Positions 9,139 through 18,160 of a stretch of DNA of 64,000 nt are shown in pieces; within the stretch, counting starts at the first letter, position 1, and every line of letters starts with the position of its first letter. The position numbers were made by a program, and so were the translations under genes. Location of the stretch: contig DASVGY010000001.1 of NCBI GenBank assembly GCA_036379295.1, positions 1 to 64,000 of the forward strand, in the 5' to 3' direction. Source of the DNA: Pseudopedobacter sp036379295 (GTDB lineage: Bacteria > Bacteroidota > Bacteroidia > Sphingobacteriales > Sphingobacteriaceae). The notes below the pieces were generated by a model, which made no database searches, had not been told where the DNA came from, and worked only from the letters and a program-made list of their open reading frames with translations.

Positions 9139-9825
9139 ATGTTGGATGTTAGAATGAATAGGACAAAAAAAATTAAAAGAATTATATTAGTTTTTGCAGC
9201 TCTTTTTTTAAACAAACTTAGCTTTTCGCAAAGTAACCTAAAGGGATATTTAATGCCTACTTTGTCTGTTGCTTATCCGATAAATAAAAAAATAAGCCAA
9301 AAAATTGATTTAGAAAGCCGCAATTTTACCTATCTAAACAATGAATATCAGCTAAAAGCTAAACATTTAGAGATTTTAAATTCTACAAAATTAAGGCTTT
9401 CTGAAACCAAATCCGCAGCGATTGGCGTAAGGTACCGTGTTGAATTAGATAAAAATTCAGAAAACGAATTTCGTTTACACCAACAATACGAATGGCAGAA
9501 AAACAAGGCATCAATTTTTCAACAAAGGCTTAGAATGGAGGAGAGGATTTATCGGTCTCAAACAAAATTTCGGTTGCGCTATAAAAGCGGTTTTGCTTTT
9601 GATATGGAATCTTTTTGCGATGTGCTCAATCTATCGAATGAGTTGATGGTTGAGCTGACAAAGTACGCCAGATCAGATTATGAAGAACGCTTGTTAGCGG
9701 AAGCCGAGTGGGAGTTAAAAGATAAAACTAAGCTAGCCGTTGGAACTCAATATCGATTATCAGACTTTACACATAAACCGTCGCACAACATTTTTATTAC
9801 CGCTGGGTTAACGTTTAATCTTTAA
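9139..9825 (+). CDS. DUF2490-type outer-membrane beta-barrel protein
   Basis: The 228-residue protein has a Sec signal peptide (hydrophobic IILVFAALFLNKLSFSQ) followed by alternating amphipathic strands and a C-terminus in a strand ending with a hydrophobic residue (ITAGLTFNL), all typical of a small outer-membrane barrel. The pattern of charged strands (FRLHQQYEWQ, RLRMEERIY, RLRYKSG) matches DUF2490 proteins of Bacteroidetes, whose function is unknown. Two starts are possible: ATG 9139 (taken here, with a run of six G seven bases upstream) or ATG 9154, which gives a more usual signal peptide. It follows the GmhB-like gene by 29 bases and may be cotranscribed. Confidence 0.75.
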   Translation: MLDVRMNRTKKIKRIILVFAALFLNKLSFSQSNLKGYLMPTLSVAYPINKKISQKIDLESRNFTYLNNEYQLKAKHLEILNSTKLRLSETKSAAIGVRYRVELDKNSENEFRLHQQYEWQKNKASIFQQRLRMEERIYRSQTKFRLRYKSGFAFDMESFCDVLNLSNELMVELTKYARSDYEERLLAEAEWELKDKTKLAVGTQYRLSDFTHKPSHNIFITAGLTFNL

Positions 9826-9858
9826 AAAAAAGCGCCAATAACAAAAGTTAATGGCGCT
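9823..9858 (-). terminator. Terminator of lysC-lysA
   Basis: A stem made of agcgcca/tggcgct plus taac/gtta with one mismatch spans 9831-9858 and is flanked on its left by eight A, giving eight U on the minus strand after lysA. It may also act weakly for the converging DUF2490 gene. Confidence 0.75.
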
Positions 9859-9877
9859 CTGATACAATAAAAACAGT

Positions 9878-11074
9878 TTATTCTCCTGAAAACACGTGTC
9901 TGATATCGGGGCGTAAATTATAGGCTGAGGCCATCACTTCTCCGTAGGCACCTGCGGTTCTTAAAGCTATTAAATCTCCCCGTTTTGTTTCTGGCATGGC
10001 TACATCTTTGCCAAAACAATCTGAGGATTCGCAAATTGGGCCAACAACGTCATAATTTACAGTTGAAAGCTCCGGCGAGTCTATTATTTTTTCGCTTTCA
10101 ACTTTTAACTTTGAGATGTTTTCAATTTTGTGGTAAGCCTGATATAAAGCCGGGCGCATTAATTCTGTCATTCCGGCATCTAAAACAGTAAAGTTCTTTT
10201 TGATCCCGTTTTTAATATATAAAACTCTAGAAATTAAACTACTACATTGAGCAACTAAAGCTCTACCTAACTCAAAATGAACTTCTTGGTGTGGCTTTAC
10301 CGTCAAAAAATCAGCAAAAATTTTAAAATAAGCCTCAAAATCTGAAATTGGGTTTTCATCAGGATTTTGGTAATCAACACCTAAACCACCGCCAACGTTC
10401 AACACCTTTACTGGCATTCCGCGTTCTTCAAACCAGGCTTGCATTTCGTTAACCTTTACGCATAAACTTTTAAACACGTTCATGTCTAAAATCTGAGAAC
10501 CTACATGAAAATGGATTCCCAAAAAACTTAAATTTTTTGAGTCTTTAAGCGTTTCGGCAACAAGCGGCAAATCCCAGGAGTTAATGCCAAACTTGTTTTC
10601 ATCTAAACCTGTGGTGATGTAATGGTGCGTATGCGCATCAACATTTGGGTTAATTCTGATGGCAACATTAGCCACTTTGTTTTTTGCCGCTGCCATTTCA
10701 TTAATAACTTCTAGCTCTTGAATTGATTCTACATTAAATGCAAAAATATCTTGATCTAAAGCGTAATTTATTTCACTATCAGACTTCCCTACACCAGCAA
10801 AAACTATCTGCTGCGAGTTAAAACCGGTTTCAACGGCCTTTTTCACTTCGCCACCCGAAACGCAATCTGCACCAAAACCCTGCGCTTTAATAATTGCCAA
10901 AACCCGCTCATTAAAGTTAGATTTTAGCGCAAAATGTACATGGTAGTTGTATTTATCGGCAGCAATGGCACAGGTTTGTAAAGTGCGCTTGAGCAGATTT
11001 AAATCGTAATAATAAAATGGCGTTTCTTTATTTTGAAAAGAATCAACAATATTTTGGTTAAACATTTTTGTCAT
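9878..11074 (-). CDS. lysA: Diaminopimelate decarboxylase
   Basis: This 398-residue PLP enzyme of the alanine racemase-like fold III converts meso-diaminopimelate to lysine and CO2. The PLP lysine is K51 in HFALKSNFN; the glycine-rich phosphate contact LNVGGGLGVDY and the substrate-side motif GPICESSDCFGKD near residue 345 are present. DENKFGI and the HFHVGSQI strand are also family signatures. It lies two bases after the lysC stop, so the two form a lysine operon, and a hairpin terminator follows. Length is close to the usual 400-420. An alternative start at M4 is possible. Confidence 0.95.
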   Translation of the reverse strand: MTKMFNQNIVDSFQNKETPFYYYDLNLLKRTLQTCAIAADKYNYHVHFALKSNFNERVLAIIKAQGFGADCVSGGEVKKAVETGFNSQQIVFAGVGKSDSEINYALDQDIFAFNVESIQELEVINEMAAAKNKVANVAIRINPNVDAHTHHYITTGLDENKFGINSWDLPLVAETLKDSKNLSFLGIHFHVGSQILDMNVFKSLCVKVNEMQAWFEERGMPVKVLNVGGGLGVDYQNPDENPISDFEAYFKIFADFLTVKPHQEVHFELGRALVAQCSSLISRVLYIKNGIKKNFTVLDAGMTELMRPALYQAYHKIENISKLKVESEKIIDSPELSTVNYDVVGPICESSDCFGKDVAMPETKRGDLIALRTAGAYGEVMASAYNLRPDIRHVFSGE

Positions 11075-11076
11075 CC

Positions 11077-12390
11077 TTATTCAAATAAACGGTTATGCAA
11101 GCTTCTTAAAGTTTCTACTTTATCTTCGGTTTTTACCAGAAATGAAATGTTACAGTTACTGCCGCCATAAGAGATCATCCTTAATGGAATATGTTTTAAA
11201 GATTCAAAAACCCGAGCCGCAAAGCCATGCGAGTTAGCGCCCAAATCTCCTACCACACATATTATCGACTGGTTAACATCTACTTCTACGTTTCCAAAAT
11301 CGCTTAGCTCTCTGGTAATTTCACCCAAGTAACGGGTATCATCAATGGTTAATGAAACACCCACCTCTGATGTGGTAATCATATCAATTGGGGTTTTATA
11401 TCGCTCAAAAACTTCAAACACTCGGCGTAAGAAACCGTAAGCCAACAACATTCTGCTGCTTTGTATTCTAATAGCAGTTATACCGTCTTTTGCCGCTATT
11501 GATTTAATTTTCCCTTTCTCGCTTTCAGATGAAATTAAGGTCCCGGCTGCTTTTGGATCCATAGTGTTTAGTAAACGAACAGGTATTTTATACTTTTGAG
11601 CCGGGAAAACCGATTGAGGATGTAAAATTTTTGCTCCGAAGTAAGCCAGTTCGGCCGCTTCATCAAAAGATAAACGGGCAATTGGTTTTGTTCCTTTCAC
11701 AATACGCGGATCGTTGTTGTGCATTCCGTCAATATCCGTCCAGATTTGAACTTCCTCGGCCTTTATACCCGAACCAATCAAGGAAGCGGTATAATCACTT
11801 CCGCCTCTTCTTAGGTTGTCTATTTCACCAAAAGAGTTTCTGCAGATAAAACCCTGAGTTATAAATAGGTTAACGTTTACGGATTTATCTAGCAAAGGCT
11901 GCAAATGCTCGGTGATATAATCAACAATTGGCTCATTATCTTCATCAATCTTCATAAAATCCAGAGCTGGTAATAAAACCGACGGAACGTCAATTTCGCT
12001 TAAATAAATATGATAAAGAGTTGTAGATAATAATTCGCCCTGCGCCAAAACCACTTTTTCTTCAACGGACGTGAATAAATCGTTAGAAAAAGCATAAAGA
12101 ATATCAAAATGATAGTCAATTACCTCTTTTCCCTGCGCTAAAAACTCGGGTTTGCTTAAAAGTTCTTTAATAAATATCTCGTATTTATCTTTTAGTGCCT
12201 TTATCAACTCGTTGGCTTTCTGTTTATCGGAAGCTAAAAATGCCTGAGATATTTCGACCAAGCTATTAGTTGTTCCAGAAACGGCCGATAATACAACTAT
12301 CTGTTTTTCTGCAGGATTAATGATATCCAACAACTTTTTCATCCGCTCAGGACTTCCTACAGATGTCCCTCCAAATTTTAAAACCTTCAT
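11077..12390 (-). CDS. lysC: Aspartate kinase (lysine-pathway type)
   Basis: The 437-residue enzyme phosphorylates aspartate at the head of the lysine/threonine/methionine pathway. The amino-acid-kinase domain shows KFGGTSVG at the N-terminus, VVLSAVSGTTNSL, and RGGSDYTASLIGSG near residue 200. Two ACT domains at the C-terminus (SEVGVSLTIDD and ICVVGDLGANSHGF) imply feedback control by an end product, probably lysine given the adjacent lysA. It is a monofunctional kinase with no homoserine dehydrogenase domain. A second, different aspartokinase occurs at 58067-59320. Confidence 0.95.
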   Translation of the reverse strand: MKVLKFGGTSVGSPERMKKLLDIINPAEKQIVVLSAVSGTTNSLVEISQAFLASDKQKANELIKALKDKYEIFIKELLSKPEFLAQGKEVIDYHFDILYAFSNDLFTSVEEKVVLAQGELLSTTLYHIYLSEIDVPSVLLPALDFMKIDEDNEPIVDYITEHLQPLLDKSVNVNLFITQGFICRNSFGEIDNLRRGGSDYTASLIGSGIKAEEVQIWTDIDGMHNNDPRIVKGTKPIARLSFDEAAELAYFGAKILHPQSVFPAQKYKIPVRLLNTMDPKAAGTLISSESEKGKIKSIAAKDGITAIRIQSSRMLLAYGFLRRVFEVFERYKTPIDMITTSEVGVSLTIDDTRYLGEITRELSDFGNVEVDVNQSIICVVGDLGANSHGFAARVFESLKHIPLRMISYGGSNCNISFLVKTEDKVETLRSLHNRLFE

Positions 12391-12585
12391 TGTTTACTGT
12401 AATAAATCTTAATTTGCACCTTATTTTAAACGCGGGCTAAAATAGCTAAAAGCTTTATTAAAAGCAGAATGAAATGCTAATTATATTAATTTGAATTTTG
12501 GCTCATTATCTGCTAAGCAGCAAAAATTAATTGCTGTTTAAAAAACGATAAAATTACAAGTAGTTATTTTTTAAAGAGTTGATAT

Positions 12586-12706
12586 ATCGGTTCTGGGCTT
12601 TGCGTAGTGGCGGACTTTTAGCACTAATGTTGATCCGACGAACGAACTTCAAATTTACAAAAAAGTTTCAGACGAAGCACTTTACCCGCCATTACCCAAA
12701 ACCGAT
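12586..12706. repeat. Long imperfect hairpin at the 3' end of the ABC-F cassette (attC-like)
   Basis: Two GC-rich arms face each other: 12586-12613 (atcggttctggg, a 7-base bulge, then tagtggcgg) and 12686-12706 (ccgccattacccaaaaccgat). They pair along about 20 positions with two wobble-type mismatches, leaving a 72-base interior. The left half begins about 20 bases past the ABC-F stop. This long, bulged hairpin just after a lone gene is the layout of integron attC sites and of similar elements I recall behind cassette-like resistance genes in Bacteroidetes. Classic attC core boxes are not clearly present. The rest of the 335-base gap to lysC is AT-rich and holds nothing else I recognise. Confidence 0.55.
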
Positions 12707-12725
12707 GTTATCTGCTTTACTTCTG

Positions 12726-14312
12726 TCAGAGTTGAATTGTATGGTTTATTTTTGTCTGCTCCAAAAATGTTTCATCGTGGGAAACGACAATCAATGTTCC
12801 TTCGTATTCGTTAATTGCTAATGTCAATATTTCTATGTTTTGAATGTCTAAATTATTTGTTGGTTCGTCCAATATAATGAGGTCAGGCGATTGATTGCCG
12901 ATAGTTAAACAACAAAGCATTAGACGCATTTTTTCTCCCCCGCTCAATGTACCACAAGATTTATCCCAATCGTCTTTACCAAACAAAAACCGATTAAGTC
13001 TAATTTTGACTTCGTGTTCTTGTAATGCAGTTGTGTTGAATTGTTGTGCTTGGTCGTAAACTTTTAATTGATTTTCTATAAGCGAATAATCTTGGTCGAT
13101 GTAAACCGATTTATTTTCTGCGCTATAAGTTATTCCAATTTGTGGTTTTAATTGGCCTAAAATTATTTTAATTAATGTTGTCTTACCTGAACCGTTTAAA
13201 CCTTTCATAGCGAAACGTTCGCCACTTGTAATTTGAAAAGTCAAATCATCTTTCCAAAGCAACTCATTTTTGTAACTGAAATTAATTTTGGTTGCTTTAA
13301 ACAATATTTTGCCTTTGTGAAGATTAGAATTGTCGAAGCCAAATTTCATTTTATCAATGTTGGGCAAAGCAGAACGTAATTCTTGCAATTCTTGTGAAAT
13401 GCGACCAATTTTTTCAGCGTGAACGCCTTTCATTTTTGAAGTGCTATTTTCAGCATTGTTTCGCAAGGTGTTCATCATTATTTTGGCAACGCCTGCTTTT
13501 TCTTGCTTGGCTTTTCCTCTGCTGTCCAGTTTTTGCTGTCGCTCCGCTGTTTCCCGTTCCTTTTCTTTTGCTTTTCGCACTGCTTTTTCCTTGCTTTGCA
13601 AATCCTGATTTAAAGCGTTGTTTTCTATTTGTTTTTGTTCGGTAAAAAATTCGTAATTGCCACCATAAACTTTAATGCCGTGTTTAGTCAATTCGCAAAC
13701 GGTGTTCAATAAGTTCAATAATTTTCGGTCGTGACTTACTACAATTAACGTACTTTTTGTAGTTTGCATAAATTCATACAAAATTTGTCTGCCCGAAATG
13801 TCTAGATGATTGCTAGGCTCGTCTAGCAAAACCAATTCGGGTTGATGAATGGAAATACCAGCAAGAAAAACCTTCGTTTTCTGTCCACCGCTTAACGTTT
13901 CCATTTTTTGCGACAAGTCCAAATTACTGAGTTGCCAATAATTTAAAGCTTCTGCACAACGGTCTTCAATCGTCCAATCGTCATTCAACACAGTGAAGTT
14001 TTCTTCGGAAGTATTTCCATTCAAAATTTCCTGCAAAGCATTGATTTTGTCTTCAACTCGTAACGATTGTCCGATGGAAAGCTGATTAAATTGACCAAAA
14101 ATTTGTGGCACATAATAGGGTTCAGCCAGCGAATTTAATATTCCATCTAATGGTTGTAATTCCTTTGCAATGATTTTCAGTAAAGTAGATTTACCTGAAC
14201 CATTATTACCAATTAAGGCTATTTTTTCTTGTCGATTTACTGCTAGATTGATAGTGTCAAACAACAGATTTTTGTTGGGATGTGTATATGAAATGTTTTG
14301 TAAAATAAGCAT
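12726..14312 (-). CDS. ABC-F family ATPase (translation factor or ribosome-protection type)
   Basis: The 528-residue protein has two ABC ATPase domains on one chain and no membrane segment, which defines ABC-F. Domain 1 has Walker A GNNGSGKST at 35-43, signature LSGGQKTKVFLA near 144 and LLDEPSNHLD. A charged linker rich in Lys/Glu follows (about 220-300). Domain 2 has GLNGSGKTT near 374, LSGGEKMRLML near 459 and ILDEPTNNLD. ABC-F proteins bind the ribosomal E site; some protect against antibiotics. The isolated position between lysC and rnz, and the long hairpin directly after the stop codon, suggest acquisition as a cassette. Which antibiotic, if any, cannot be read from sequence. Confidence 0.9.
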   Translation of the reverse strand: MLILQNISYTHPNKNLLFDTINLAVNRQEKIALIGNNGSGKSTLLKIIAKELQPLDGILNSLAEPYYVPQIFGQFNQLSIGQSLRVEDKINALQEILNGNTSEENFTVLNDDWTIEDRCAEALNYWQLSNLDLSQKMETLSGGQKTKVFLAGISIHQPELVLLDEPSNHLDISGRQILYEFMQTTKSTLIVVSHDRKLLNLLNTVCELTKHGIKVYGGNYEFFTEQKQIENNALNQDLQSKEKAVRKAKEKERETAERQQKLDSRGKAKQEKAGVAKIMMNTLRNNAENSTSKMKGVHAEKIGRISQELQELRSALPNIDKMKFGFDNSNLHKGKILFKATKINFSYKNELLWKDDLTFQITSGERFAMKGLNGSGKTTLIKIILGQLKPQIGITYSAENKSVYIDQDYSLIENQLKVYDQAQQFNTTALQEHEVKIRLNRFLFGKDDWDKSCGTLSGGEKMRLMLCCLTIGNQSPDLIILDEPTNNLDIQNIEILTLAINEYEGTLIVVSHDETFLEQTKINHTIQL

Positions 14313-14422
14313 AACTTCTTTCTTTAAAGATTATGAAATAGTCTAACCACTTTGTGGCTCAACGTCTTTAATTGTCTGAGAGAAATTTTATTTTACATTC
14401 TTGTCGCTTAGATTTTAGTTTG

Positions 14423-14430
14423 CAAATGTA
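14423..14430 (-). promoter_or_regulatory. Candidate -7 box for the ABC-F gene
   Basis: On the minus strand this reads TACATTTG, a full match to the Bacteroidetes TAnnTTTG -7 consensus. It would give a leader of about 100 bases before the ABC-F ATG. No convincing -33 TTG was found. The remaining intergenic DNA up to rnz (14431-14582) shows a 10-bp palindrome aacaattgtt at about 14535 but no gene. Confidence 0.4.
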
Positions 14431-14582
14431 GGAATTATTTTCTGTGTTTGTTCGGTCTTCCAGTGTAGCAGATGACTGCTGCTGATGCAGCGAGGTTGCA
14501 ATAGAGATTTTTCTTTGCCGATTGTTCTTTTTTAACAATTGTTGACATCGCGTGGATGCAGACCTTTGAATTTTAGATTAAC

Positions 14583-15494
14583 TTAAATCATAAAGGTTTC
14601 GCCTTCTTGGGCTAAATAGGTGTTCGGAAAAACTTCCTTAGCTTCTTGCAACATAGGCGACAAATCGCGGTAACGAGCAGAAAAATGCCCAATCAACAGT
14701 TTTTTGACATTCGCCTTTTTTGCCAACTGCGCCACCTCAAGGGAGGTGGTATGGAAAGTCTCTTTCGCTCTGTCTTCCATATCATGCATAAAAGTTGATT
14801 CGTGGTAAAGTGTATCAACTGCTTCTAAATGAGTATCATAAGAACCATCTGCAAGCGTATCAGAACAATATGCGTATGCTTTAGGTTCATCCGGATCTAA
14901 AGTTAAATCCTTTGCTTTGTGCTTTACCCCTTTCTCATCTATAAAATCAATTCCTTTTTTTAGCAGCGCATAATATTGCTGCGGAATATTTAATTCTTCT
15001 GCTTTTACCTTATCAATTTTACGAAGCCTTTCCTTTTCTCTAAAAACAAATCCTGTACAAGGGATGCGGTGGTTTAACACAAAAGTTTCAACAGTTAAAT
15101 CGTTGGTTTCTAAAATAACTTCTGGCTTTTCTGCCTGTGTAAATTTATAGGTTATCGGAAACTTTAACAGCGTGTTGGAATGCTTAAACTGAAGTTCTAA
15201 AATTTCTTGAATCTCTGGCGGACTGTAAAGATACAAAGGTTTGGTTCTGCCGTTTAAATGCATGGAAGATATTAAGCCAATTAGCCCAAAATAATGATCC
15301 CCGTGTAAATGACTGATAAAAATATGATCAATTTTATGATATTTAATTCCGTAACGAAGCATCTGCTGTTGAGTGCCTTCGCCGCAATCAATCATCATTA
15401 GCTTATCGTTGATATTTAATATCTGAGAAGTCGGGTTTCTATGAAAAATAGGTGTTGCCGAACTACTTCCTAAAATCGTTACCTCAAATTTCAT
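14583..15494 (-). CDS. rnz: Ribonuclease Z (tRNA 3' processing endonuclease)
   Basis: This 303-residue metallo-beta-lactamase-fold nuclease trims the 3' end of tRNA precursors. The zinc motif FISHLHGDHYFGL gives H62, H64, D66 and H67; LGSSSATP at the N-terminus, the AYCSDT metal ligand region, YHESTF and the late LIGHFSARY complete the RNase Z set. Length is typical of the short (ElaC) form. The STAS gene lies 36 bases upstream on the same strand, and purC before that, so it is probably the last gene of a small operon. Confidence 0.95.
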   Translation of the reverse strand: MKFEVTILGSSSATPIFHRNPTSQILNINDKLMMIDCGEGTQQQMLRYGIKYHKIDHIFISHLHGDHYFGLIGLISSMHLNGRTKPLYLYSPPEIQEILELQFKHSNTLLKFPITYKFTQAEKPEVILETNDLTVETFVLNHRIPCTGFVFREKERLRKIDKVKAEELNIPQQYYALLKKGIDFIDEKGVKHKAKDLTLDPDEPKAYAYCSDTLADGSYDTHLEAVDTLYHESTFMHDMEDRAKETFHTTSLEVAQLAKKANVKKLLIGHFSARYRDLSPMLQEAKEVFPNTYLAQEGETFMI

Positions 15495-15530
15495 TTGTTC
15501 GGATGTATAACCGGGTGCAGAATTTACCCG

Positions 15531-15905
15531 CTATCCCTCTTTTTTTAATTCTTTTTCAATCTCTTCCATAAAAATGAGATCAATAGCTTCTTCAACGCTA
15601 GGAACAATGGTTATTACATTATCTAACTGCGAGATGGTAATTAACCTCGAAACAGCATCGTTTATTCCTGTTAAAATAAAAACGCCTTCTGCGTTTTTAC
15701 ATAAACGATGGCCTACTAACAAACTGCTTAAACCGCTTGAATCGGCGTATTTAACTTCAGACAAATCTAAAATTATGTTCCGCTGACCTTCGGTGTTTGT
15801 TAAAATCAACTCAGACTTTAACTTAGGTGAAACCAAAGAGTTAAGCTTATTTTCATCTAATTTAAGCAAGATGTATTTCTCGTGTTTATCTACAGTAAAT
15901 TTCAT
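15531..15905 (-). CDS. STAS-domain protein, anti-sigma factor antagonist-like
   Basis: The 124-residue protein is a single STAS domain. The fold-defining stretch IILDLSEVKYADSSGLSSLLVGH contains the Asp-Ser-Ser-Gly turn in which the second serine (S57) is the phosphorylation site of SpoIIAA-type antagonists. A C-terminal acidic/basic helix (EEIEKELKKEG) extends beyond the domain. Such proteins bind anti-sigma or switch kinases in the cytoplasm; no partner kinase or sigma factor is next to it. It stands between purC (49 bases upstream) and rnz (36 bases downstream) on the same strand. Confidence 0.85.
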   Translation of the reverse strand: MKFTVDKHEKYILLKLDENKLNSLVSPKLKSELILTNTEGQRNIILDLSEVKYADSSGLSSLLVGHRLCKNAEGVFILTGINDAVSRLITISQLDNVITIVPSVEEAIDLIFMEEIEKELKKEG

Positions 15906-15954
15906 ATAACAACTTAATTGTCTAAGTTAATTATTTTCTATTAAAAAAAGCAAC

Positions 15955-16902
15955 TTATTTAACGGCAGCCAGCGCTGTTAATATATTTTGTTCAACCCTG
16001 GTGTAAACGTTGCTGGCATCTTCTTTTACAAAAGCGTTCCCCGTAATTTTCTCGTAAAGCTCTATATATCTGTCGGATATTGATTTAACTTTATCTTGAG
16101 TCATAGGCGGGACCTTTTGGCCATCTTTTCCTTGGAAACCATTCTCAATTAGCCACTGCCGCACAAATTCTTTAGATAACTGTTTCTGTGGAAGCGCTTT
16201 ATCCTGCAGTTCTTGATAGCTATCCTTATAAAAATACCTTGATGAATCTGGCGTGTGAATTTCATCTATAAGATGGATAACGCCATCAATTTTTCCGAAT
16301 TCATATTTGGTATCTACCAAAATTAAACCCCGTTCTGCCGCTATTTCGGTTCCTCTTTGGTATAAAGCTCTGGTGTAAGCTTCTAATTTTAAATAATCTG
16401 CTTCGCTAACAATGTTTTGCGCTAAAATATCTTCTCTAGAAATATCCTCATCATGCCCAACAGCCGCCTTTGTGGTTGGTGTGATAATTGGTTCTGGAAG
16501 TTTATCATTTTCTTTTAAACCATCTGGCAATTTAACACCACAAATCTCTCTTTTACCCAACGCATATTCGCGAGCAGCATGACCGGCCAAATAACCTCTT
16601 ATCACCATTTCTACTTTAAACGGCTCACAAATTTTTCCGATGGTAACGCTTGGGTCCGGAACGCTAAGCACCCAGTTTGGTACAATATCTTTGGTGGCCT
16701 TTAAAAAAATTGCGGCTATTTGGTTTAAAACCTGCCCTTTATAAGGGATTGCTTCTGGCAAAACAACGTCAAAAGCCGAAATTCTATCGCTCACTACCAT
16801 CACCAGGTATTGATTATCAATGGTATATACGTCTCTAACTTTCCCTTTATAAAACCCTGTTTGCTTTGGGAACTTAAAATTTGTTTCTTTTATTGCTTGC
16901 AT
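15955..16902 (-). CDS. purC: Phosphoribosylaminoimidazole-succinocarboxamide synthase
   Basis: The 315-residue enzyme joins CAIR and aspartate to give SAICAR in purine synthesis. Signatures are YKGKVRDVYTID near the N-terminus, SDRISAFDVVLPEAIPYKG, the EMVIRGYLAGHAAREY motif and LVDTKYEFGKIDG. The length (about 310) is that of the longer form found in Bacteroidetes and eukaryote-like PurC rather than the 240-residue E. coli form. It precedes STAS and rnz on the minus strand and follows phoH after a repeat-filled gap. Confidence 0.95.
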   Translation of the reverse strand: MQAIKETNFKFPKQTGFYKGKVRDVYTIDNQYLVMVVSDRISAFDVVLPEAIPYKGQVLNQIAAIFLKATKDIVPNWVLSVPDPSVTIGKICEPFKVEMVIRGYLAGHAAREYALGKREICGVKLPDGLKENDKLPEPIITPTTKAAVGHDEDISREDILAQNIVSEADYLKLEAYTRALYQRGTEIAAERGLILVDTKYEFGKIDGVIHLIDEIHTPDSSRYFYKDSYQELQDKALPQKQLSKEFVRQWLIENGFQGKDGQKVPPMTQDKVKSISDRYIELYEKITGNAFVKEDASNVYTRVEQNILTALAAVK

Positions 16903-16923
16903 TGTTTAATTAGATTTGAGTAT

Positions 16924-17067
16924 TGAGATATGAGATATGAGAGCTTATAGCGTTTTTTAAACTTTGTTTATTGAGCATTAAAATATGAAAGCGTCTGTTG
17001 CAAGTTCATTCACAAAATAGCCATTTTGTAAATGAACCTGCAGATCCTTCTCACATCTCATATCTCA
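16924..17067. repeat. Nested inverted repeat between phoH and purC
   Basis: The outer arms are tgagatatgagatatgag at 16924-16941 and ctcacatctcatatctca at 17050-17067 (17 of 18 pair). Inside lies a second hairpin, tgcaagttcattcacaaaat at 16999-17018 and attttgtaaatgaacctgca at 17023-17042, with 18 of 20 pairs and a 4-base loop. The agat(a/t)tgag-type runs recall intergenic repeats I associate with Pedobacter and relatives. There is no U run, so it is not a simple terminator; it looks like a small miniature element or RNA-forming repeat. Confidence 0.65.
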
Positions 17068-17084
17068 CTTCTTATATCTAAAAA

Positions 17085-18059
17085 CTACTGAATATCCCCG
17101 TACGCCTCTAAAATTTTAACCACTAATTTATGGCGAACCACGTCTTTTCCGCTTAAGTAAATAATGTCGATACCTTTAATACCTTCTAAAATACGGAGGC
17201 CGTTAAATAAACCAGACATTTGCTTTTTTGGCAGGTCCACCTGCGTTACATCCCCGGTTACTATAAATTTTGCCGATGGCCCCATTCGCGTTAAAAACAT
17301 TTTCAACTGCATATCCGTGGCATTTTGTGCTTCATCTAAAATCACAAAACAATTATCTAAGGTACGTCCCCGCATAAATGCCAAAGGAGCTATCTCTATA
17401 GTTCTGTTTTCAAGAAATGTTTTGAGTTTATCTGCCGGCAGCATATCATCCAAAGCATCATACAAAGGGCGCAAATATGGGTCAATTTTTTCTTTCATAT
17501 CGCCCGGTAAAAAGCCAAGGTTCTCTCCGGCTTCAACAGCTGGGCGGGTTAAAATTATCCTTTTAATTTCTTTATTTTTTAATGCCCTAACAGCCAAGGC
17601 TACTGCGGTGTAGGTTTTTCCGGTTCCTGCTGGTCCAATGGCAAAAATTACATCGTTTTTAACAATGCTACTCACCATTTTACGCTGGTTATCCGTACGG
17701 GCTTTAACCATAATCCCGTTAGGTCCAAAAACAATTACTTCTGACGATGATGTGGCAGCGCCAGCGGCTTTATCTTCTGCAGATTCGGGTGTTAAGGCTC
17801 GTCTTGCGCTTTCGCCTAAAATAGACTCAATATCATTAGTTGATAAATTTTGGTATTTATCAAGATGGTTAATAATAGCCGTAAGTTTAGTATTAAAGTG
17901 ATCTATCTCTAAATCATCGCCCAAAACTTTTACCTCGTTACCTCTGGCAACTACTTTAAGTTTTGGAAAAGAACGTTTTATCAGTTCAAAATACTCATTA
18001 TTTGGCCCCCAAAGTACCGCCGGATTAACCGTTTCTAAAGAAATTTGCAGCTCGTTCAA
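17085..18059 (-). CDS. phoH: PhoH-like ATPase
   Basis: The 324-residue protein has a KH-like N-terminal region (about 1-90) and a P-loop ATPase domain: Walker A GPAGTGKTY at 142-150, RPAVEAGENLGFLPGD, Walker B FVILDEAQNAT and the sensor stretch KFIVTGDVTQVDLP. PhoH proteins are predicted RNA-associated ATPases; despite the name, phosphate regulation is not implied here. Length and order match the widespread short PhoH family. It is divergent from the SAM hydroxide adenosyltransferase gene, 101 bases apart. Confidence 0.92.
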   Translation of the reverse strand: MNELQISLETVNPAVLWGPNNEYFELIKRSFPKLKVVARGNEVKVLGDDLEIDHFNTKLTAIINHLDKYQNLSTNDIESILGESARRALTPESAEDKAAGAATSSSEVIVFGPNGIMVKARTDNQRKMVSSIVKNDVIFAIGPAGTGKTYTAVALAVRALKNKEIKRIILTRPAVEAGENLGFLPGDMKEKIDPYLRPLYDALDDMLPADKLKTFLENRTIEIAPLAFMRGRTLDNCFVILDEAQNATDMQLKMFLTRMGPSAKFIVTGDVTQVDLPKKQMSGLFNGLRILEGIKGIDIIYLSGKDVVRHKLVVKILEAYGDIQ

Positions 18060-18160
18060 TGTATAGATTTTATGTTTCTGTTACTAATGTGAATTAAAAA
18101 TTTAATATTTGTAGCATTAATCTTATGCTACAAGATTAAGAATAAATATTCATAATATTA

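Noticed and set aside
12579..12821. An 80-codon plus-strand frame across the cassette hairpin
   Set aside because: It runs through the hairpin and the end of the ABC-F gene and shows no protein features; the DNA is better explained as a structured cassette end.
17164..17613. A 149-codon plus-strand frame
   Set aside because: It is antisense to the PhoH ATPase core and serine/isoleucine-rich as expected of a shadow frame.
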